From Cylicocyclus nassatus (taxonomy: Eukaryota > Nematoda > Chromadorea > Rhabditida > Strongylidae): a stretch of 64,000 nt of DNA. The stretch lies in assembly GCA_958299035.1 (NCBI GenBank), contig CATQJL010000316.1:44017585-44081584 (forward strand), written 5' to 3'. The position numbers and the translations under genes were made by a program. Below the pieces are notes generated by a model. That model was not told where the DNA came from. It saw only the letters and a program-made list of their open reading frames with translations, and did no database searches. Positions 56,045 through 64,000 of this stretch are shown here, piece after piece. Numbering within the stretch: the first letter of the stretch is position 1; every line of letters starts with the position of its first letter.

Positions 56045-57469
56045 ATATCTATTCATCGTTATTTACGTGGTTACTTATGTGCATAGACTCCCATTTAAAC
56101 TTTTGCACTTTCTCGGAAACTACTGATGAAAGGGCGATGAGCCCAGGAAGTCACATACTGTCTCCTCGAAACGGATATGTGTAAGAATTATTTTTCTGTA
56201 TAATTCTATATCATACTTTTAAATTATTGTGCCTACCTCTTCACGTATTAGTTTCCTTTATGCCACCGAATACCCATGCATCGTTCGTTCAAGCCTGATT
56301 TCAAACAGAGTTGACGAATCGAGAACATTAGTATATAAAATGCTAGATAGTGAGAACGGTCAGCAATTCTTAACTTGAATAATGTGCGTGACGTAAGAAT
56401 TAGAGAGTAAGAACAAGCAAAGCAGAAAAAAACCTACATAAGTTTGCATTCAGGGCAGCTGAGGACGCCGCGCTAAGCTTTGATTCATGTTAAATAAGCA
56501 AACCTAGAAGTACGAAAACAGCTCAAAAGCTCAGAAAATCAAAATCGTAGTTTTGACCGCTTACATTATTGAAACACAAAAAATAGCGTTTCATTTACAA
56601 TCAGGGTTTTTGTAATCGAATGAATGTATCTTCTTAGAATACCGTAAACAATTGAAAGTCTGCACCCTTTTTACTTAGTACTTTGAATAATGGAACGCAA
56701 GTAGACCACGTATTTTTTCGAAGAGAGAGACCGAAAATCTCGCTAAACTTTATATCGCCACTGCTGCGGCTTATTCATAAGTATCTTGCGGTGCAACTTA
56801 TGCAAACATAGATAGTATTTATCTTTATGTGAGTTGCAATCTTTCAAGTTCGATTCGCCAACGTAATTCAAGGACGATGTCAGTTGTTTCGAAGTTTTCA
56901 CTAAAATTCGTTTACGTCAAGCTGAGGTTTGCAGCCTAAAAGCAGTGGCTCTGCAAACTTCGACTTGAAGTTTTTTTCGCTTAACTGGGGTAATTCGTGG
57001 GCTGATTTCAAAAGTACACTTCAAGCACGAAAATGTTAAAAATCAGCATTTTCCAAGGGTTCTCATTTTGAATTTGGACGAGTGGACTACTTCCCGCCAT
57101 AGTTAGAGACCTAGAGTCGCTGCGGGCCCTAATGTTTATAGCATTACGGCATGCCGCCTCTGACGGTGGGAGGGGGCTGCAAGCTCGTCCGAACGCGTGT
57201 AAGAATGGCATGCGCGCACGGGTTTAGGGGGCAGTTTTCTAGGCAGGGGGCAACGCGTAATGCGCTCCTTGTCGTTCTGATGTTTGGAATGCAAGCAACC
57301 TTCCTTATCAAAATTTTGAGATGTTTGTTTTTGCCGAGCTACTGCCTTCGATGCGCAACTGAAGGTTGATTTTTTGTCAGAATTTTAAGCACAACATGAT
57401 CTCTGTTGCGTAAGAGCTACTTTGAATATAAAGCAGTAAGTTTGTTTGTGTTTCATTTCACGGTTACAG
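56045..57469. other. Unassigned stretch, end of acyltransferase intron
   Basis: No clear repeat. A possible small exon lies near 57391-57435 (acceptor TTTTAAG, donor GCA|GTAAGT) directly before the supported exon, but the following intron would be only 34 bases. A GC-rich patch sits at 57150-57250. Confidence 0.4.
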
Positions 57470-57832
57470 ATGGATATTTTTACATATTTCGTATCGATCG
57501 CAAGCAAATCTTTGAAGATCTTACTTGGGCGTACACGTATTCCACTAATCTGCAACCAATCTTCCAAAAAGTAGGATATTGGGATCAGGTGCTATAGACT
57601 TTTAATTACACTTTTTTGTGAGTATTATGTATCATATTACTTATTTTGTTTTAAGCTAACAACATATCGGTTCTTCGTTCACGCATGGTCTCTTGGTGTA
57701 GAACTACAGTATTATCTTATCGTGCCTTTGATTATGGGCACGGCATCCTGCTTCGAGCACAAAACTCGACTTATGCTTTTTCTTTCTTTGATGGCTCTTT
57801 CTCTTGCTTTCCAGCTTTGCAGTTCAGCCAAT
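57470..57832 (+). CDS. OAC-type membrane O-acyltransferase, middle exons
   Basis: Two exons continue the acyltransferase-3 protein. Exon 57470-57588 (after GGTTACAG) reads GYFYIFRIDRKQIFEDLTWA then YTYSTNLQPIFQKVGYWDQ. A 67-base intron (57589-57655) follows. Exon 57656-57832 reads LTTYRFFVHAWSLGVELQYY then LIVPLIMG and a hydrophobic segment ending at AAT|GTAAGT. STNxQPIF and FxHxWSLGVExQxYLIxP are diagnostic for nematode OAC proteins. The first exon begins in the phase left open at 35837, and the joined protein runs SIYLYGYFYIFRID without gap or overlap. One gene with a 21.6-kb intron is therefore likely, although an adapter join and a gap lie between. Exons after 57832 were not identified, so the C-terminal half is missing or outside recognition. 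Confidence 0.8.
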
Positions 57833-58940
57833 GTAAGTTCTGCACTACCGAATAGAAAACTGAAAGAAAACAAAATAAAGTCGTGGGCGCATTGCACTGG
57901 TATCGGCTTTAAAAAAATCAAATCAGTAAACATTTTTAATTTTAGGTAATCGTTAGACGTTGATCTATAAGTAGGCTAATATATCTACATATTTATTAAT
58001 TTGTATAATACAAAGAGTGCGCCAAAAGAAACGGAAACAAAAAACACAAAGCACTTTTCGTTGGATAACACTGCTGGATAGTTGGTCTTTTGCTCAATGT
58101 TTCGAGTCGCTCTCCATCTCCGAAAAGTATGTGTAGCTCAACCAAAACCTTTTTTCCTACACAGACACGTAAGAAAGTAGAACATTTACCGGGGCTTGGC
58201 ATGTACATCGCATTAAATTATCTCGTGTACGCTGGGTCACGCTGTCAAGGATGAGCTGATCCAGTGGTTAGCAATGTAATAGCTTTGGATTGTGAGTAAT
58301 ATCAAAAAAAAAAAGAATCGGTTGCAGACGATCCTTAATGACTGCAGCTAACTTACAATGGAAAATGGTTTTGAGGAGTAGAATTGGACAAAATGGCTCG
58401 ATGGAAGTGGTTAGAATCGATTTTATAGAGCACATCCGGGAATGGCCACACCATGAGCTGCAGAGAAAAAGGCTGTGTTGGTCAACCATTCTGAAAATTG
58501 ACTTGAAGCACGTTCAGCACATTGACATCCTCAAGCTTGTCCCGAATTTTGCAGAATTATCGCTATTAGTGTTTGAAGAAAGCAACGCAATTCACCCAAA
58601 GGTGCAACTTATGAATGAATTAAACTATTGAAAACAGTGTTTTGCCAAGTCTACGATTGTACAATACATGTCATTTGGCCGTTGGTTAAAAAACTTTATC
58701 TCTTGGCCAAACGCAGAATACAAATGCAAAATACTAGAATATCACGCCTGTATTCCAGGCTTCAAAGCTTTACTTCCTTTGTTTTGAAACGTATGAGGGT
58801 AGTGACTGCGAATAGCCTACATTCAAAAGGCATTTATAAAAACGGTTCTTGTAAAAGTCCTTGAATTTCCTCCATCTTTTCAATCTTTTTTTGAAGCTTT
58901 AGATAGACAATATTCCAGATGAGACAATATATGGCTTCCA
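57833..58940. other. Unassigned stretch after acyltransferase exons
   Basis: Begins with the donor GTAAGTTCTG. Open stretches at 58338-58631 and 58628-58864 (plus) have no recognised motif and could not be fitted to the acyltransferase C-terminus. Confidence 0.4.
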
Positions 58941-60427
58941 CACATACCTTCGATATATAGAGCCATTTACTCTGGTAACCTTCACTTTGAGCGTCATGAT
59001 AGAACACAACCTTTACGGAGAGAAGTACAGAAGTCATCCGGGCGAAGCTCAGGATATTATGACATAACTAATGATATAACCATATAGGGATGAATGTGAA
59101 TGAGGCAAATATGGTAGCGAGATCCAAAAAAAGCTCAAAAACTCGCAGGATTGCGTTTTTATGGCCTTTTTGCTAAAAATAATGTTTTTATTCAAAAATT
59201 CAATTAGAAATTAGGACAAAATTTTTCAATTAACCTTCTTCTAGGCTGCGATTGAGCGCTGGAAGTTCATAAAAGCCGCTGAAGTTCAATAAAAACGAGA
59301 GAGTGCGCTCAAATTTTGCTCAGAGTCGCCACATAAATGCTGGTATATCTCGTTATGGAGTGATTTTTAAGACCCGCGATGTTGTCAGTGCTCGTGGCCG
59401 TCTCATGAGGAGCACAACGATATATAATGTTGTAGGGTTTCGTTATGAGCCCTCAGAGATCAACGACCAGAGCCAAATGCCCCGCCGGCTCTGGTCTGTC
59501 TCCGCTGCTCGTCTGCGTCTCCGCGCGTTGCGCGCTACCTCGCTACCCCATGTGCGGAGCGCGGGGGTTTGGCTCTGGTACCCTTTTCTTCGTTGTTCGG
59601 AGCCCAATTGCGACAATCTATATATCGCATTAAAGCTCTTGACCTCTATTTTAACGATGACAACGTCGCAATACTCCTCTTTATGATTTAAACGAGAAAT
59701 CTGGAAAAAACGGCATTTTCGAGAACCTTTTGTTTTTTCTTCACTTTAACTCTTTTCAATCGGTTTTTTTGTGTATTCGATAGGTCTTGTTTTTGTCCAT
59801 GATGTAGACAACGTTGCCGAGCTTACTTCTTTGCTTATGCCTGGTTTTTTTATGAAACTTACTAAAAAGTGCGTTTTCTTTACCTTGTTCTCTTTCAGTG
59901 CTTTTGCAATGAATTTTCTACAGCTTGGACGATTCTTGCTCAGAATAATGAGCGGAAAAATCCAGACAACGTCGCAGGATACGAAACGGCTATGCGGGGG
60001 TAAAATTTTGATTGACGCATCAAAAGTCAGATTGGCGTCGATGTGCAACATATCTTTTCAGACGTGTTTAACACGTTCAATTCAGTTGCTGGCTTCAGTT
60101 TTACTTCCTTCGGTCTCCCAACTACCGCCACAGCTAAACAGCGCTTTTTTTAATTGTAAAAAAACTTTGTTCTTGTTGCCACCATTTAACCTGCAATCCT
60201 GAAAAGGAAACTGTACGTTGGAGACCACCAAGTTAAGGTTTGAAATTTGGTGATGTGCCAACGTCTGCTTTATGCGAATTTTTCAAGTTTTCTAGTTTAA
60301 TTCATATCACTAAATTCCCATCTATTTTTCTGAAGACAACCTTCACTTTCTATAGGAGGGGGGGGGGGCAGGAATTCAAACAACTATCACTTTTTAACCT
60401 CTGTCTCTTGACTATCGAAGGTATGCT
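58941..60427. mobile_element. Foldback element, family N (copy 2)
   Basis: CACATACCTTCGATATATAG at the left mirrors TTGACTATCGAAGGTATG at the right; AACCTTCACTTTGAGCGTC and ACAACCTTCACTTTCTATA are shared end blocks. The GC-rich core at 59466-59580 (CCAGAGCCAAATGCCCCG to TTTGGCTCTGG) is inverted relative to copy 1, with CTCCGCTGCTCGTCTGCGTC conserved in both. A poly-G run lies at 60357-60368. Confidence 0.7.
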
Positions 60428-60634
60428 TTCGTACAAATTTACAGAAGAATTCTGGTTGGGTAAATCTTACGATAAAAACATAGTATGGCCGAAACTCAGA
60501 GGAGCGAACACGAAGATAACAGATTTTCATGAAAAAAAAACAGCAACACTACTACAAGATTGATTAGCAAATTGCGGCTGAGCTGCAAAAAGCAAAGGAA
60601 CAACAAAAAATATTTTCGAAAAATTTTGCCTCAC
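60428..60634. other. Short unassigned stretch / downstream intron
   Basis: Begins the intron downstream of the exon ending at 60635 (donor GTGAGG on minus). No further exon recognised. Confidence 0.4.
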
Positions 60635-61211
60635 CGTTCTTCAGCGGGGTGCGTACCGCGACTGGTAACAGCCATGGAACAGCCAATGAAGCCAGCGTGA
60701 TCAATACGCCATCTTTTAGTCGGTAGATTGTCGAATTTCGACATCTCTCTACTTCCGGCTACGACGTCCTTCGTGGCATCCATAACTGCTAGTAATGCTT
60801 TCGGCGCTGCTCGAGTATTGCTTCGTACAATTCCTCTGCATTTGCCATTCCAGCGTATCTGCTTTAGGAGTGGCACCTTTGTCTCTGGTGATGAGATCTC
60901 TGCGTAAAGCTTTCCATTGAGGATAACTGCTCCGATAATGCTGAAAAGCTGTACTTTGTTTGCCATCTGCTTCAAGTTCTCGTCTAAAGACTTCAACTGT
61001 TTCACATATTTTCCATTTTCAAAATCGCTTTCTTAGCAAGGTATCCGTTCAAATTACACGTCCGCCTTCTCAAAGCTGTTCAGGTATCGCTCGGCACACT
61101 CCTACCATGTTCGTTTAACTCGATCTGTCGTCAACCGACCACGTTATGACCCATGTACCAAAGCTGCACCACTCATCCTGCAGTTTGCCGAGTTATGCGA
61201 ACTTCGTTACA
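60635..61211 (-). CDS. Probable multi-exon nematode gene, WSN-like (partial)
   Basis: Best-supported exon is 60996-60635: after a GAAACAG acceptor it reads LKSLDENLKQMANKVQLFSI then IGAVILNGKLYAEIS, KALLAVMDATKDVVAGSREM and SKFDNLP, ending at a strong donor ACG|GTGAGG. Upstream, exon 61101-61060 (ECAERYLNSFEKAD) joins in frame across a 63-base intron, and 61177-61151 (DEWCSFGTW) joins across about 50 bases. A further stretch near 61211 and above (ESAAVMKENGIKNGIQIAV) may be another exon. The C...YL.S...LKSLD.NL arrangement with small helical repeats recalls nematode WSN-domain extracellular proteins, but this is an impression, not a proven match. Start and end are unknown, and stop codons near 61280 could mean decay. 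Confidence 0.4.
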
Positions 61212-61584
61212 ACGGCTATCTGGATTCCATTCTTTATACCATTTTCCTTCATAACTGCGGCGCTCTCAGGGGTTGCAATCCAATGGGCCTATTTCAGCTG
61301 CATTGTCGCTCTCTCTTCTGTCAACTCCTTTTGAGCTACTGTTTGCTATACTGCATATAAACTCTGTCCATTTGGCACAGCGGTTGATGTTTTTCTAAAG
61401 GTCGGCTTTAGTGGAGTTTCGTTTAAGCAAATAAATCCTCTTTAAAGTACTTTAATCTTTTGAAGACACTACTGATTACCCATGCGTTCCGGATGGTGCC
61501 AACTGGCCCATTCACGCAGGTTTTAGAAAATGTGATTCCACTCAACTCAGGAAATTTTGTGCTTTGGAGAGCCATAACGTCTGC
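61212..61584. other. Unassigned stretch upstream of the minus-strand gene
   Basis: May contain the first exon(s) of the gene at 60635-61211; none could be defined. Confidence 0.4.
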
Positions 61585-62935
61585 TGTAGAGCTAGAACAT
61601 TTGCTTTTTCACTGTTTGGGTGTATACACTACACTTGGGTCCAAATCGAATAAAAATTCGATCATTCGAATAAAACATTCGAATTTATTCGCATTCGTTT
61701 AGAATTATATCCAAAACTCGAACAACTGAGAAAACGGGGTTTCGAAAAAAGTTCGAAACTCAGAAGAGGAATCAAAAAACAGGGTTTCGAATAAAATTCG
61801 AAAACTCGAGTAATCAAAAAATGGGATGAATAGATTTTATTCGAAAGTTTTATTTAAATACTTAATTCGAATTCGTATTAAAATGAAATCTGTAAGCAGA
61901 ATTATTCGAGTTTGTTGCTGAGTCAACTGTTGAGTATCAAGCTCGCTTAGTTTCCGTTTTTCCGCAAAACTCGTAATGCATCTTTTTGTAACCGTGATGA
62001 CCTTTAAACTGTATGGAAAGTCGATTTCCTTTTTACTGCTTGCGACAATAAAAAAATAGTGAATTTTAATTGATGCTTTTTCGATCAATGAGACCGTTGC
62101 TATTACTGCTATTGGTACCAAGTCAGCAAAACAGCTACTAAATTCAAGTTTATATTCCGAGTTCATATACTGGAAGGGCGTTGACAGGCCGGTTTCTCCT
62201 CCTTTGCGTCGCTCATGCTTTGATACGCAAAGGTCCACAGTAGTGAGCACTCTTGCTAAAACTTATGTTGCACAAGTTGCACAACTGCCTTTATTTTTTA
62301 CCTTAGAGCTTTTTCGCGAATTGATGTATTTTGAGTAAAGGACATCGCAGCTGTAGTGGAGTATCAAACGGTTGCTGAATTTCGCACGTGAATCATCTTG
62401 CAATAAAGTTTTGTTTGATAGATAATGGGAAGTAAAATATGACGTTTTGCTGATGCATGGACTAGTGTCAACAGACCAATTTTATCGATTTTTGGAAAAA
62501 ACTACGGAGCTGAAATTTGATACAAAGGGGTAAGTGGGGCTGCTGATTGATAAAAGTTCATTTTATCAATTTTACCGATTTTTTTTTTTGGAAATCTGAG
62601 CTAGGAGTTGGTCTAGAGGATATGAGGATGCTAATTATGAATAAATCGAGTTTAGCCGAATATGTCAGCAAGTCTTAGATATGGTTGCTTTAGTTATTTA
62701 TTTATGAATCATTTGAGTATTTATTTGAAATTTGGCTCCTGATGTTCGAATACAATCGATATTCATTTATCCGATTATTTCAATTTTTCGATTTTATTCA
62801 GGATTCATTCGTTCGAGAATTTTTAAATCGAATTTATTCGATATTCATTCATTCGATGAAAAGTTTCGAATTTAGCCAGTATATCATACAACCAAACAGT
62901 GAAACAGCAGATGTTCTGGTTCTTTTTTATTCGTA
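61585..62935. mobile_element. Inverted-repeat element with TTCGAA-rich arms, family R
   Basis: AGAACATTTGCTTTTTCACTG then TTTGGGTGTATAC near 61587 mirrors the complement of GTATATCATACAACCAAACA and GTGAAACAGCAGATGTTCT near 62880-62918. Both inner arms are full of ATTCGAATAAA/ATTCGATATTC blocks (61640-61880 and 62745-62870). The middle (61900-62640) shows no partner. At 62480-62650 two ATTTTATCGATTTTTGGAAA-type blocks with GAGCTG/GGGGTAAG resemble family Q interior. The 137-codon minus frame at 61837-62250 has no known motif. Confidence 0.6.
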
Positions 62936-63585
62936 AGTGACATATCTTTGAAAAAATACATATATCGTCGACTCTAAAAATCGTGACGACGGTCTGCAGT
63001 GCGGCCAGTGCACGGCACTGCCGCTTTATCGTAGGGCAATCTCGCTTCTCAGCAGTGTAGGCTCCCTGCGGTAGCCATGAAAGTTCCTGCAAGCAAAAAA
63101 GATGAAAAAAGAAAAGAAAAACCACAAGAACTTACCTTCTCCACGTGTCGGGATGCAGCTAATCCCCAACAGCTGCCTAGGAAGGAGGTTGGCCCTGGAT
63201 AGCCAACCTCTGGCAGTGACCTCCGCCCGCCGGCAGGAGCCGGTGCCCTCTCCCCTTTCCTCTTACACTTTCTGTATATATCTTTATAATAAATATCATA
63301 GTAAGACCTATGTAAACCCGCTACACACAGGTAAAGGCGTCATGAACCTTTATCCTGACATGGAAGTCCCGGGAAGATTTTTTTCTCAAGTCCTAAAATT
63401 GAATTTTTTTTATCAACCAATCAACCATATGGTAAATAATATTCGATCCCCTCCTCCCCTCTGCCACAATCTTCCAACCGTCTGGATGGAGTCACTCAAC
63501 AACGAATGAAAGCGAGTGTGTGAGTTCTAACTGTTTTGTTAATTCATCTATAATAATCGTGTGCAGTGAAAATATTTAATCATTT
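62936..63585. other. Unassigned stretch with a GC-rich patch
   Basis: 63000-63250 is GC-rich, with local inverted blocks (GGTTGGCCCTGGATAGCCAACC at 63188-63209; CCGCCGGCAGGAGCCGG). It may be the 5' part of an unrecognised retroelement. No coding motif. Confidence 0.4.
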
Positions 63586-63589
63586 CAGA

Positions 63590-63647
63590 AGGAATAAAAT
63601 AAAATAAAATAAATTAAAATAAAATAAAGTAGAATAAAATAAAAAAT
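63590..63647 (+). repeat. (AATAAAATAA)n low-complexity tract
   Basis: AATAAAATAAAATAAA-type units for about 55 bases. Confidence 0.85.
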
Positions 63648-63698
63648 AACAGTCCTGCGAACAGTCCCATTTTTGTCAATTCTTTCTTTCGCAAAGCG

Positions 63699-63840
63699 CT
63701 CGCATCTCCCGTGATCCGTGATTCCGTGATCCGTGAGTCCGTGAATCCGTGATTGCATATCCGTGAATTTTTTTTTTGAAAAAATTGCCATGATTCCGTG
63801 ATCCGTGATCCGTGAATCCGTGAAACCGTGATTCCGTGAA
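63699..63840 (+). repeat. ATCCGTGATTCCGTG minisatellite
   Basis: Units of 8-9 bases (TCCGTGAT, TCCGTGAA, TTCCGTGA) occur about twelve times in two clusters, 63709-63765 and 63791-63840, separated by a T-rich spacer. Confidence 0.85.
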
Positions 63841-64000
63841 TTTTTGTTAACTTATTTTATTTTTTTTTCTTTTTTATAATTAGACAATGGACTTGTTCGC
63901 AATTGCTAGCACAAAATTCACTGCAGTATTAGACCCAGAAAGATAAATCTGCTGGCCCACTGCAGATAACTTCTGCTGAGAAGTGTCGACAAAACGTAAT
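63841..64000. other. Unassigned window end
   Basis: AT-rich, nothing recognised. Confidence 0.4.

Noticed and set aside
58338..58631. 97-codon frame as the next acyltransferase exon
   Set aside because: No membrane segments or OAC motifs; phase and splice sites do not fit the exon ending at 57832.
61837..62250. 137-codon minus-strand frame
   Set aside because: Inside an inverted-repeat element and unlike any transposase or other family I can recognise.

Overview
This window is eukaryotic, AT-rich, gene-poor DNA, most likely from a nematode. It has no operons, no bacterial-style gene packing and almost no long open frames. The few recognisable protein pieces are split by short introns (about 50-67 bases) typical of nematodes. 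They belong to families expanded in nematodes: an OAC-type membrane O-acyltransferase, a DUF273 glycosyltransferase-like protein, and a possible WSN-type secreted-protein relative. The species cannot be named from sequence alone.

Most of the window is transposon sequence. The dominant class is long palindromic non-autonomous elements (about 0.6-1.2 kb, nearly all inverted repeat). Their ends read TTAGGTTG... or ACAGGGTGTCCC... and are flanked by TA repeats, as in mariner/Tc1-type MITEs. Layout: 1-6,600 palindromic repeats, including one carrying tRNA-like pol III boxes; 7,311-11,282 a giant nested palindrome interrupted by a 500-N gap; 11,283-15,954 sequence with nothing recognisable; 15,955-27,133 an unbroken chain of thirteen palindromic MITEs joined through TA tracts, containing a near-identical 2.2-kb inverted duplication; 27,134-34,280 scattered repeats, a GT microsatellite and two hammerhead-like motifs; 34,756-35,837 the first exons of the acyltransferase gene.

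From 35,838 to 57,469 lies what is probably one 21.6-kb intron of that gene. It holds Penelope-like, LINE and Helitron-like pieces, more MITEs, a second 500-N gap and an antisense DUF273 gene relic. The acyltransferase resumes at 57,470-57,832. The rest (57,833-64,000) holds a further MITE, a probable minus-strand gene near 60,635-61,211, an inverted-repeat element with TTCGAA-rich ends and a short minisatellite.

Two points affect trust in the assembly. Both N gaps are exactly 500 bases and abut a SMART-type cDNA/amplification adapter, and a third adapter copy sits inside contiguous sequence at 41,865-41,887. Joins at these points may be chimeric. No complete, intact protein-coding gene could be established; the genes listed are partial or damaged models.
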